Below are positions 43,581 through 52,817 of a stretch of 64,000 nucleotides of DNA, piece by piece. The stretch is from Stropharia rugosoannulata. Its lineage: Eukaryota; Basidiomycota; Agaricomycetes; Agaricales; Strophariaceae. Numbering within the stretch: position 1 is the stretch's first letter; each line of letters begins with the position of its first letter. The notes under the pieces are model-generated. The model was not told the origin of the DNA, did not search any database, and was given only the letters and a program-made list of their open reading frames with translations. The translations under genes and the position numbers were made by a program. The stretch spans positions 3,038,001-3,102,000 of the forward strand of contig JANCIK010000008.1 of NCBI GenBank assembly GCA_028532985.1, given 5' to 3'.

Positions 43581-46500
43581 ATGTTCTTGAAGCGCAAGTC
43601 GGACGCATTTGATGCATTCAAGGTGTACAAAGCATATGCAGAAAATGAGCTGAATGCGAAAATCAAGGCAATGCAGGATGACAAGGCTGGTGAATACATG
43701 TCAAACGAGTTCATACGGTTTATGGAGCAATGCGGCATTCACAGGCGCCACAGCACACGCAATCGGCCTCAGCAGAATGGCGTTGCTGAACATGCCAACC
43801 GCACTATTGCTGAGCACGTCACTGCAATGCTTGTAGAGGCAAAGCTCCCACTCTCGTTCTGGCGACTTGCAGTCATGGCTTACATTCATGTGTGGAACAG
43901 GCTCCCTACGTCGTCTCTGACTGACTCTGTGCCCTACACTGAGTGGCATGGCAAGAAACCTGATATGAGCCATCTCTGTGTTTTTGGTTGTGCTGCATAT
44001 GTCTTTGTGCAGAGAGACAAACGCAAGTCACTGCAACCACACGTTGAGAAGTGCATTTTCGTCGGTTATCCTACAGGCTACAAAGGCTGGCAGTTCTATA
44101 ATCTGTCCACTAAGAAGTATGTGATCTCTGAACATGCTATCTTTGATGAACACAGTTTCCCTGGTTTGAAGGTCACTTCACCAATCAACCTTTCACATTC
44201 TGTGAAATCGCATGTGCATTCCGGTCCAACTGCTGGTCCTAGCAAGTCGAGTCAAGTACCATCGGATAGGGCGTCGAAAGACGAGTCTGACCGTACCACA
44301 GTCAAGTTGGAGTCATCGCATCACATTCCGCAATCGACGAAAACACCAACATGCTCAACTCGACGAGATCAGCATTCTGCTCCAAATGTGCCCAAACTGC
44401 CTCGTACTGTTGCACCTCCCATTCCTGTGGAACCCAAAGTCGTTGCTGAGCCTCTGAGACACACTACATGTGAATCTCGACCTCCTGGCGAATGGTGGAA
44501 AGTCAAACCTACTGCTGTACCTCTACTGCCGTCTACACCACCTTCTGAGACAGACAACCTCATCAATCATCGTGACTTACTTCTTGTGTCCCTCTTTCAT
44601 CAGGGGGCATCGTTTAATCTACTCAACGTATATAACAACGAGCGCCACTCCGCTGTTCGTCTCCTCGACGACCTTAACTTTCCCATTGACCTATGCTACA
44701 TGGGCGGGGATTTTAACTGTCACTCTCGTGAATGGGATCCTAATGTCCCTCATCACAGGAGTGCTGCTGACCGGCTGCTCGACATGGCATCCATGTTTAC
44801 TCTCAGCTTGGGCCGCTTCCGCAACCCAGGTCCTACTTTTGTTTCGCGTAATGCGAGGCTTACCCCATCAGTCATAGACTCGATGTTCATCCCCACCTCT
44901 GACTCACTCACATGCCTCATTGAGCGAGTCGAAGATCTTAAACTAGCCTCTGATCATTGCCCCTTAGCGGTGTCATTGCCCCTCTCTCTTACTATTTCGG
45001 ATACCCTCCGTAAATCTATCAAACCGGGGTCTGAGGCCGAAGAGGCCTTTCTCACCGATATTATGGAATCAATAAGCGCGCTTTCCTGTGCTATTGACAC
45101 TTCGGCTCAGGTGGACACGTGCGCTTCGGCCATCGCTGATTCCTTCTCCACAGCATGGTCCAAACATGCTGTCGAGGCCCGTATTGTTCCTCACTCTAAA
45201 CCCTGGTGGGATTGGGGCTGCCAAGATGCACTCGATTTGTACAAAGCTGATCACTCTGCTACAAATTGGAGAAAGTTCTGCGCTAACACCAGGCGCGCTA
45301 AACGACTTTTCTTTGATGCTCACATCAAGGAAATCTCTGAATCCAAGAAACGCCCGTGGGATCTCATGAATTGGATCCAACAGCGTAAAAACCCTCCTTG
45401 CGAGTCCATCCTTTATAATGGCTCTCCATGTCACGACCTCCCAGACCTCTGGGATGCACTTCATAACACATACAACACGGCCTCTGACCGCATTTGTGAT
45501 GTTTCTATTCTTGAAGAAATGGACCAGATCCCTGTGAGGGAGTGGGTTAACTTCTCTCAGCTAGAACTGACTGATGCACTTGCGTCTTGTTCTAACAATT
45601 CATCTCCTGGGCCTGACCATATCACATGGCGGCACTTAAAAAGGATTGTTCGCAACGACTCCTGTCGCAGCGTGATCCTTGCGTTGGCCAACGGGTGCAT
45701 TTGTGCTTCCCATTGGCCCAAACACTTCAAGGAATCGGTTTCTGTGGTTATTCCTAAACCCAACAAACCCTCCTATACAACCCCAAAGGACTTCAGGCCA
45801 ATCATTCTCCTGAATACCCTTGGTAAACTTCTTGAAAAGCTTCTTGCCAATCGCTTCCAGTTTGACATGATCAAGCTAGACCTTGTCCATCTGAACCAGT
45901 TTGGCGGTATCCGCCAGCGTTCTACGGAAGACGCAGGAGTCTACCTCACCCATCTCGTTCGCGCGGGATGGGCCAGGGGACTCAAAACCAGTGTGGTGGC
46001 CTTCAACATTGCACAGTTTTTTCCATCGCTTAACCATGACTTCTTGTTGGCGACACTTGCAAGGCTTGGCTTTCCTCACATCGTGACAAAATTCTTTGCC
46101 TCCTATCTTGTCGACAGAGTTACATCGTACCTCTGGAACAATTACTCCTCTGGTCCTAAGCAGGCAGATGTTGGGTGTGGCCAAGGCTCCGCCCTCTCCC
46201 CTGTTTTATCCTCCATCTATATATCTCCTATTATGAAGATATATGACTTACGAGCCGTGAATGTTGACATGACGCTCCTATCCTTCGTTGATGATGGTAC
46301 CCTTGTTACTCAATCGGGTAATCTAGGCACCAACAATGTTATTCTCAAGGCTGGCTATGCCTATCTTGTTGACTTATTTACCGCTGCTGGACTTCGCATG
46401 GAACATAACAAGTCCGAGCTCTTTCACTTCTCTCGTTCTAGAGACGGCTTCAATCCTCCTCTGGACACTGGGTTCGCCCCGTTCACTGGAAACACCCCAC

Positions 46501-48167
46501 TTACCCCTAAGCCCATTTGGCGCTACCTGGGATTCTTCTTCGATCGTGAGCTCAGATTTCACGAACACATTCGCTTTTATGCCACCAAGGCATTGACCAC
46601 GGTGAAAGCCATGGGCATGCTTGGCAATTCTTCCAGAGGCCTGTCTCCTAAACAGAGATGCCTCCTCTACTGGTCGTGTGTCCTACCCATTGCGACATAT
46701 GGCTATAAACTTTGGTACTACAAGTCTGCCCCCATGGAGGGCATCTTGAAGAACCTTACTAGCATGCAGCGGAGAGCAGCTGTATGGATCACAGGTGCTT
46801 TTCGCACCTCACCAACTGGCGGCGTTCAGGCCATCGCTGGCCTTATGCCTATTCACCTCCACCTTCGTAAACTGAGACTACGGTCTGTTTACCGCGTGGC
46901 AACCTTGTCGGACACCCATCCTACAAGATCCTTGTTATCGGATCCATATGCCAAGAGTAGTGATCCCCACTACCATGCTTTATTTCGTATCCCTGAACAT
47001 GTTCGCGAGAAGCTCAGGGGCAGCATCCCCGATATTCAAATCGACCTTCCTTTCATGACTGAGACTTTCTCTCCGTGCGCGGATGAGGCTCAGCCAGGGA
47101 AGCGGCTCTTGGATTTATTTCCTAACCGCATACATTTCCGTCCAAGATCTGAGTACATCCCTGTTGAACACAAGGACGTCTCTGATTTCGACAGTGACCT
47201 AGTTGTGTACCACGAGTGGATTCGTCTCCACATCGAAAATGCACGTCATAAACATTATAACTCCATCCGCAAGAAAGCAGAGGAGATCCATGACGCAATC
47301 TTGATTGGCACGGATGCTTCGGTTCCTGCCAGCAAGCTGCACCAAGCCCTCGCGGGCGTGGTGCTATATCAAAACGGCGTACGTATAGATGATGTCAAAT
47401 ATGTCGCCGGTAAGGTCCTCGCCCCTGATGCGGAGCTTGCAGCTATTCGCTATGCTATTGTCCGTGCTTTGCAACGAGACAACTGCACTAACATCCATCT
47501 GTTCACGGACTCTCTATCCGCTGCTAAGAGAGCCCTTGACCCATCCATTCACTCCGGCCAAGGTCACTCCTTGGCTGTTTGCTGCATCTTAGGTGAATGG
47601 TTCTCCAAGGACCCCTTGCACTCCATCACGTTCGTCGATGTCCCATCTAAGTCGGAATGCCCCATTCATCATGAAGCTCACCTTTTATTAAAGGCCCAAC
47701 CCCGGGCACTTGGCAGGTACCAGGCCTCTTCTCTGGACAGCTGCCGCAAAGCGGTGGCTGACCAACAATTACGGGCCTGGCGTCAACTGTTCTTTCGAGA
47801 TACAGATCATGCAGGACATAACTTCCTCCAGCTCGACTCCATCGACGGAGAACATCGCATCAAGCCATCACACGCCAAGGGTGGATCATGGGTTTCATCT
47901 TGTGGGGACTCTATTTCTCTCACATCATGCATGACCCGGTGCCTACTAGGGCATGTGCCCATCGGTGCTTACTTTAAGCACTTCAATATCGACGAAAAAT
48001 TCTCCTGTGACTGTGGGGTCCTCCTCCAGACCAGACAACATCTGTTTGAGTGTCCTCTACTCAAGCACTCCTACGATGGCATTCCGACTTACCTCCCTAC
48101 ACTCCTCAAATTCCTGCGAGACAACCCTACTGTCTTTGCTAACTCTCCCCCCGCTGGGGTTGGATAA
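43581..48167 (+). CDS. Chimeric open frame: copia integrase core fused to LINE endonuclease-RT-RNase H
   Basis: 1,528 codons from the first in-frame ATG (the frame is open from 43497). Residues 1 to about 327 are Copia-B integrase from VMFLKRK through QDDKAGEY and NGVAEHAN to the linker. The first catalytic Asp (HSDLHG) is deleted, and a further in-frame deletion lies near 44192. From about residue 328 the frame is LINE ORF2 lacking its first ~102 residues. The endonuclease has GGDFNCH and SDHCPL but not the N-terminal Asn and Glu. RT is complete with FVDDG, RNase H has TDAS, ELAAI and FTDS, and the CDC...H...C finger is present. No stop or frameshift occurs across the join at 44561/44562. 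It may be an accidental fusion; expression is unknown. Confidence 0.85.
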   Translation: MFLKRKSDAFDAFKVYKAYAENELNAKIKAMQDDKAGEYMSNEFIRFMEQCGIHRRHSTRNRPQQNGVAEHANRTIAEHVTAMLVEAKLPLSFWRLAVMAYIHVWNRLPTSSLTDSVPYTEWHGKKPDMSHLCVFGCAAYVFVQRDKRKSLQPHVEKCIFVGYPTGYKGWQFYNLSTKKYVISEHAIFDEHSFPGLKVTSPINLSHSVKSHVHSGPTAGPSKSSQVPSDRASKDESDRTTVKLESSHHIPQSTKTPTCSTRRDQHSAPNVPKLPRTVAPPIPVEPKVVAEPLRHTTCESRPPGEWWKVKPTAVPLLPSTPPSETDNLINHRDLLLVSLFHQGASFNLLNVYNNERHSAVRLLDDLNFPIDLCYMGGDFNCHSREWDPNVPHHRSAADRLLDMASMFTLSLGRFRNPGPTFVSRNARLTPSVIDSMFIPTSDSLTCLIERVEDLKLASDHCPLAVSLPLSLTISDTLRKSIKPGSEAEEAFLTDIMESISALSCAIDTSAQVDTCASAIADSFSTAWSKHAVEARIVPHSKPWWDWGCQDALDLYKADHSATNWRKFCANTRRAKRLFFDAHIKEISESKKRPWDLMNWIQQRKNPPCESILYNGSPCHDLPDLWDALHNTYNTASDRICDVSILEEMDQIPVREWVNFSQLELTDALASCSNNSSPGPDHITWRHLKRIVRNDSCRSVILALANGCICASHWPKHFKESVSVVIPKPNKPSYTTPKDFRPIILLNTLGKLLEKLLANRFQFDMIKLDLVHLNQFGGIRQRSTEDAGVYLTHLVRAGWARGLKTSVVAFNIAQFFPSLNHDFLLATLARLGFPHIVTKFFASYLVDRVTSYLWNNYSSGPKQADVGCGQGSALSPVLSSIYISPIMKIYDLRAVNVDMTLLSFVDDGTLVTQSGNLGTNNVILKAGYAYLVDLFTAAGLRMEHNKSELFHFSRSRDGFNPPLDTGFAPFTGNTPLTPKPIWRYLGFFFDRELRFHEHIRFYATKALTTVKAMGMLGNSSRGLSPKQRCLLYWSCVLPIATYGYKLWYYKSAPMEGILKNLTSMQRRAAVWITGAFRTSPTGGVQAIAGLMPIHLHLRKLRLRSVYRVATLSDTHPTRSLLSDPYAKSSDPHYHALFRIPEHVREKLRGSIPDIQIDLPFMTETFSPCADEAQPGKRLLDLFPNRIHFRPRSEYIPVEHKDVSDFDSDLVVYHEWIRLHIENARHKHYNSIRKKAEEIHDAILIGTDASVPASKLHQALAGVVLYQNGVRIDDVKYVAGKVLAPDAELAAIRYAIVRALQRDNCTNIHLFTDSLSAAKRALDPSIHSGQGHSLAVCCILGEWFSKDPLHSITFVDVPSKSECPIHHEAHLLLKAQPRALGRYQASSLDSCRKAVADQQLRAWRQLFFRDTDHAGHNFLQLDSIDGEHRIKPSHAKGGSWVSSCGDSISLTSCMTRCLLGHVPIGAYFKHFNIDEKFSCDCGVLLQTRQHLFECPLLKHSYDGIPTYLPTLLKFLRDNPTVFANSPPAGVG

Positions 48168-48617
48168 CAGCTTTGGAGGCCTTGCAGTGATTGTGATGAT
48201 TGCCAGTCTTGGTCAGCTTCGGCGCTAATGGTGTGCACCCCACCAGCCTGATCCCCGTCCTTAAATGGTGCATGATGAGTGACTGTTGGGGCTTTCCAGG
48301 TCTCATCACCAGAAGGGTTTTGGACAAAGCCTTTAGGTGCGGTGCATGGTGAACCATACTGGGTGCTTCAGCCATCACAGAGTAAGGAGCCTCCTCTAGC
48401 TTTTCTGACATGACACGCTCCTTTGCGTGTCTCGTCTTTGTCTGACGCGTTACCTGCTTAGTCTTGTTCCACGCGTTGCGTCTCACCTGGGGAGTATGTT
48501 TCCCTCTCTACCGTAGGTAGTATTCTGTGATGTATTTCGCAGCGCGGACTGTGTTCGGACACCGCATAATAAATTGGTGCAAGCCATGACAACAACAAAA
48601 AAAAAAAAAAAAAAAAA
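44562..48617 (+). mobile_element. LINE L3, 5'-truncated, fused to Copia-B
   Basis: Starts inside the endonuclease coding region (INHRDLLLVS), runs through the ORF2 stop at 48167 and the 3' UTR, and ends with 21 A (48597-48617). The 5' flank is the copia linker before RT (SETDNL). The 3' flank is copia protease sequence (GVGNVVFHP), which lies upstream of the 5' flank in a normal copia. The flanks therefore cannot come from one simple insertion. Confidence 0.93.
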
Positions 48618-48782
48618 GAGGGTGTTGGCAATGTGGTGTTCCATCCAGTCATCAATGGCAAGAAAGCAGACGCTGTAGTCATCAAACACGTTCTGCATGT
48701 CCCCAAGTTGCGCAACAACCTACTTGCATGTCTGTACCTCACGAAGCGCTCTGGCATCCTGATTGAGATCAATGCAAAGAAG
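48618..48782 (+). pseudogene. pol: Copia-B post-protease fragment
   Basis: Encodes EGVGNVVFHPVINGKKADA...KLRNNLLACLYLTKRSGILIEINAK, the stretch between protease and the integrase finger. It ends exactly where the inverted Copia-B LTR starts. Confidence 0.85.
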
Positions 48783-48986
48783 TGTCGAAAGCAGACTGCT
48801 TACAGGCGCAGAGAGTGAACCTAACTCACACAGAGATGGTGGTGGTAAGAGATTAAGAGGCATCTACACTAGTACATGCCTTATATACTACCATAAGCGA
48901 GATTAACTATATATGGAGCGTACTAATTATAGTACACGATATCTAATCTACTGCTGATGGTCAGTCCAATCCTATGTAATCTAAAA
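48783..48986 (-). repeat. Copia-B 3' LTR of copy B4
   Basis: Inverted Copia-B LTR, 204 bp. The inner end next to pol reads CTAAAA instead of CTAACA, so the terminal TGTTAG has become TTTTAG. The other end reads TGTCGAA instead of TGTTGAA. The pol region follows at higher coordinates. Confidence 0.9.
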
Positions 48987-49014
48987 CTCCTCCGTGACCA
49001 AGGCAGTCTCTATA

Positions 49015-52000
49015 CTACAGTATATACACTATGGTCGAACTCATGAGAACGACATACCCACCTTTAGAGCGTCCAGTGTCCTTGCAATCACTGTGTGCAG
49101 CATCACAGTAAGGTGTGAACAGATCTGTACCAAGCGAACCAGAGTAAACCAACTTGTACTCAAGTGTTCCTTTCAGATACTTGAACAAGTGCTTGACTGC
49201 TGTCCAGTGCTGTGGTCCAGGGTTGCTGTTGAAGCGTGCAAGATAGGACACAGTGTGTGCAATATCAGGACATGTCATTGTGGCGAGATACTGAAGGGAA
49301 CCGATGGCGCTGAGGTAGGGAACGCTTTGCATGAACTCAATGTCATCAGAGCTGCTAGGTGCCATTGCACAAGTGAGGACAGTGCCAGCTGACATAGGAG
49401 TGGTGACAGGAATTGCATCTTGCATACTGTAACGTTCGAGCATGTCCAGAATGAACTGGCGCTGGTGAAGCAAAATCTTGCGTTTGCTGCGATCCCTGGT
49501 TATGCCAACACCTAGTAGGAACTCCATCACACCGAGATCCCTGCATTTGAAGCGTGCACTGAGTTGCTTCACAGCACGGTCAATGGACACAGTCGATTTG
49601 GACGCAAACGTGATGTCGTCAATGTAGATAGGCACAAAAATGCGAACTGTGCCATCTGAGTAGATGTACACTGACCTGTCTGCTTCCACACGCTTGAAGC
49701 CCATATCAGTGAGAACTGAATGCAACTTCATGTTCCACTGCCTAGTGGATTGCTTGAGACCGTAAAGCGATTTGCGCAGCTTGCAGACCTTGTTTGGTGC
49801 ACCTTCATGGAATCCCTCAGGCTGCAGCATGTAGATGTCCTCATCCAAGTCGCCGTTGGTGAATGCAGATGAAATGTCCACAGAGCGTAGCTCAAGGTCT
49901 TCTGCAGATGCAATAGCCAGTATCATGTGCAAGGTTGCTGGACGGAAGGTGGGAGCAAAGACTTCGGTGTAATCGACTCCAGGACGTTGACTATAGCCCT
50001 TTGCAATGATACAAGCCTTGTAACGCTCCACAGTGCCATCTGCATGACGCTTGACCTTGAAGACCCAACCAGAACCAATAGCCTTTGCACCAGGTGGCAA
50101 GTCTACGATTTCCCATGTGTTGTTCTGCAACAGTGTGTTGTACTCTGCGTTTGCTGCATCTCGCCATCTGTCTGCGTCGTCGCCCTTGAGTGCTTGCTTG
50201 TAGTTCTTGGGATCTGACACAGTAGCAGCACCAGCAAACTGAACCTCTTCTAAGCCTTCGTCAACAGTGTAACTGTCGAGTTCGTCGTTATCGAGGTTGT
50301 CTGTCTCAGAAGGCGGCGTAGAAGGCGGGAGGGGCACAGCAGCAGGTTTGACTTTCCACCATTCACCAGGAGGTCGAGATTCACGTGTAGTGCGTCTCAG
50401 AGGCTCAGCAACGACTTTGGGTTCCACAGGAATGGGAGGTGCAACAGTACGAGGTGGTTGGGGCACGTTTGCAGCAGAATGCTGATCTCGTCGAGTTGAG
50501 CATGTTGGTGTTTTCGACGATTGCGGAATGCGATGCAATGACTCCAACTTGGGTGTGGTACTGTCAGACTCGTCTTTCGATGCCCTATCTGATGGTACTT
50601 GACTTGACTTGCTAGGACCAGCAGTTGGACCGGAATGCACATGTGATTTCCCAGAATGCGAATTGGGCAGAGTTGAGCACTTTGGTAAACTCGACGATTT
50701 CGCACCAGTGGTCGGTTTCTGCGAGGTGGGAGTAGGTGCATCTTGTTCATCGTCAGACGACGAGTCAGATGGTGCTGGTCCCGCTGAAGGAGGTGCAGTT
50801 GGTGCGTCCGAGTCATCAGTGTCCAAGTCAGGCAAATAGGCAGCAGTTGAATCCCCCCCAGAATCTGGCACATCTGAGAATTGTGAAGGCGTGCCCTTTG
50901 GAAACAGGTTGATTGGTGAAGTGACCTTCAAACCAGGGAAACTGCGTTCGTCAAAGATAGCACATTCAGAGATCACATACTTCTTAGTGGACGGATTGTA
51001 GAACTGCCAGCCTTTGTAGCCTGTAGGATAACCGACGAAAATGCACTTCTCAACGTGTGGTTGCAGTGACTTGCGTTTGTCTCTCTGCACAAAGACGTAC
51101 GCAGCACAACCAAAGACACGGAGATGGCTCATATCAGATTTCTTGCCATGCCACTCAGTGTAAGGCACCGAGTCAGTCAGAGACGACGTAGGGAGCCTAT
51201 TCCACACGTGAATGTAAGCCATGACTGCAAGTCGCCAAAATGAGAGTGGGAGCTTTGCCTCTACCAGCATTGCAGTGACGTGCTCAGCAATAGTGCGGTT
51301 GGCGCGTTCAGCAACACCATTTTGCTGAGGCCGATTGCGTGTGCTGTGGCGCCTGTGAATGCCGCATTGCTCCATAAACCTGATAAACTTGTTTGACATG
51401 TATTCACCAGCCTTGTCATCCTGCATAGCCTTGATTTTTGCATTCAGCTGATTCTCTGCATATGCCTTGTACACCTTGAATGCATCAAATGCGTCCGACT
51501 TGTGCTTTAGGAACATGACAGCATGCAGGTGAGTGCAGTCGTCAATGAATGTGATCCAGTAGCCATGTCCCTCAGGCGTGGGCACTGAGAGCGGACCATG
51601 CAAGTCAGAATGTACCAATTCCAGCGGTTTGGTCGATTTGTGAGTTGAGCTCGGAAATGTGCCAGACGTCATCTTGCCAGCTAAGCATGGTTCGCAAATC
51701 GGATCTGGTTGCTCTTTCGACGTTACGAGCATGCCAGTGACCAGACCCTTGGTGAGCAGCTTGTTGATGTGTGCATGGCTGTGATGTCCGCAACAACGAT
51801 GCCAGAGCTCAGCATTGAGGGGTAGAGTGGACGACAACGAAGCAGAGCATGCAGATTCGCAAATGGGACATGTGAGACCATCCAGAATGGCAGAGTGCCA
51901 TGCATTGATAGTTGCAGTGAAGATGGTCTTGCCAGAGCGGTTGAAGTACATCTCCTTTGCATCGATCTCAATCAGGATGCCAGAGCGCTTGGTGACGTAC

Positions 52001-52368
52001 AGACATGCAAGCAGGTTGTTGCGCAACTTGGGGACATGCAGAACGCATTTGATGACTACTGCATCTGCTTTCTTGCCATTGATGACTGGGTGGAACACCA
52101 CATTGCCAACACCCTCAGAGTAGACAATAGAATCATCTGCAAGACGAATTGGGACACAGTGAGGTTTGTACTCCACAATCCAGTCTTGATGAGGCGTCAT
52201 ATGGCTTGTTGCACCTGTATCTGCGAGCCAGTTGAAATTGTTGCCTTGTGCGTCACCCGTAGCAAGTGCAGACGCAAAACCTGCATACTCGACGATTTGC
52301 GACGTCTCCTCTGCTGGGGGCGAAGCAGAGTGTGCCATTTGACCAATAGCTGCCAGAGTCGACCACAT
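49015..52368 (-). CDS. gag-pol: Copia-B pol, 1,117-codon open frame (B4)
   Basis: Best-preserved copia frame of the window, without any internal stop. From MWSTLAAIGQ (Gag remnant without zinc knuckle) it runs through WLADTGATSHM (protease) and the HHCC finger. The integrase has HSDLHG, QDDKAGEY and NGVAE. RT has WVFKVKR, DISSAFTNGDLDED and YIDD; RNase H begins PYCDAAH. Unlike Copia-A it keeps the canonical NGDL motif and CGA rather than TGA in the linker. RNase H is cut after GGYVVLM by a deletion of about 0.35 kb that joins it to the 3' untranslated region, so the product ends SSTIVYIL. The original start lies in gag upstream, beyond L4; the Met given here is internal. Confidence 0.9.
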   Translation of the reverse strand: MWSTLAAIGQMAHSASPPAEETSQIVEYAGFASALATGDAQGNNFNWLADTGATSHMTPHQDWIVEYKPHCVPIRLADDSIVYSEGVGNVVFHPVINGKKADAVVIKCVLHVPKLRNNLLACLYVTKRSGILIEIDAKEMYFNRSGKTIFTATINAWHSAILDGLTCPICESACSASLSSTLPLNAELWHRCCGHHSHAHINKLLTKGLVTGMLVTSKEQPDPICEPCLAGKMTSGTFPSSTHKSTKPLELVHSDLHGPLSVPTPEGHGYWITFIDDCTHLHAVMFLKHKSDAFDAFKVYKAYAENQLNAKIKAMQDDKAGEYMSNKFIRFMEQCGIHRRHSTRNRPQQNGVAERANRTIAEHVTAMLVEAKLPLSFWRLAVMAYIHVWNRLPTSSLTDSVPYTEWHGKKSDMSHLRVFGCAAYVFVQRDKRKSLQPHVEKCIFVGYPTGYKGWQFYNPSTKKYVISECAIFDERSFPGLKVTSPINLFPKGTPSQFSDVPDSGGDSTAAYLPDLDTDDSDAPTAPPSAGPAPSDSSSDDEQDAPTPTSQKPTTGAKSSSLPKCSTLPNSHSGKSHVHSGPTAGPSKSSQVPSDRASKDESDSTTPKLESLHRIPQSSKTPTCSTRRDQHSAANVPQPPRTVAPPIPVEPKVVAEPLRRTTRESRPPGEWWKVKPAAVPLPPSTPPSETDNLDNDELDSYTVDEGLEEVQFAGAATVSDPKNYKQALKGDDADRWRDAANAEYNTLLQNNTWEIVDLPPGAKAIGSGWVFKVKRHADGTVERYKACIIAKGYSQRPGVDYTEVFAPTFRPATLHMILAIASAEDLELRSVDISSAFTNGDLDEDIYMLQPEGFHEGAPNKVCKLRKSLYGLKQSTRQWNMKLHSVLTDMGFKRVEADRSVYIYSDGTVRIFVPIYIDDITFASKSTVSIDRAVKQLSARFKCRDLGVMEFLLGVGITRDRSKRKILLHQRQFILDMLERYSMQDAIPVTTPMSAGTVLTCAMAPSSSDDIEFMQSVPYLSAIGSLQYLATMTCPDIAHTVSYLARFNSNPGPQHWTAVKHLFKYLKGTLEYKLVYSGSLGTDLFTPYCDAAHSDCKDTGRSKGGYVVLMSSTIVYIL

Positions 52369-52391
52369 GCTAACTTTTTTTTTTTTTTTTT

Positions 52392-52817
52392 GTAATCATG
52401 GCTTGCGCCAATTTATTACGCGGTGTCCGAGCACAGTCCGCGCTGCGAAATACATCACAGAATACTACCTACAGTAGATAGGGAAACATACTCCCCAGGT
52501 GAGACGCAACGCGTGGAACAAGTCAAAGCAGGTAACGCGTCAGACAAGGACGAGACACGCTGAGAAGCGTGTCATGTCAGAAAAGCTAGAGGAGGCTCCT
52601 TACTCTGTGATGGCCGAAGCGCCCAGTATGGTTCACCATGCACCGCACCTAAAGGCTTTGTCCAAAACCCTTCTGGTGATGAGACCTGGAAAGCCCCAAC
52701 AGTCACTCATCATGCACCATTTAAGGACGGGGATCAGGCTGGTGGGGTGCACGCCATTAGCGCCGAAGCTGACCAAGACTGGCAATCATCACAATCACTG
52801 CAAGGCCTCCAAAGCTG
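52392..52817 (-). other. 3' UTR of LINE L4
   Basis: About 425 nt between the ORF2 stop and the poly(A), ending in CGCAAGCCATGATTAC before the A run. It is conserved in all six LINE copies and contains the hairpin at 52554-52573. An open frame on the opposite strand of this region recurs in each copy but shows no protein features. Confidence 0.75.
52554..52573 (-). other. Conserved 3' UTR hairpin of L4
   Basis: GACACGCT and AGCGTGTC pair over 8 bp around a 4-base loop, some 160 nt upstream of the poly(A). L2 has the same loop variant; L1 and L3, and L5 and L6, have others with the 7-bp stem intact. It could be the element by which RT recognises its RNA. Confidence 0.6.
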
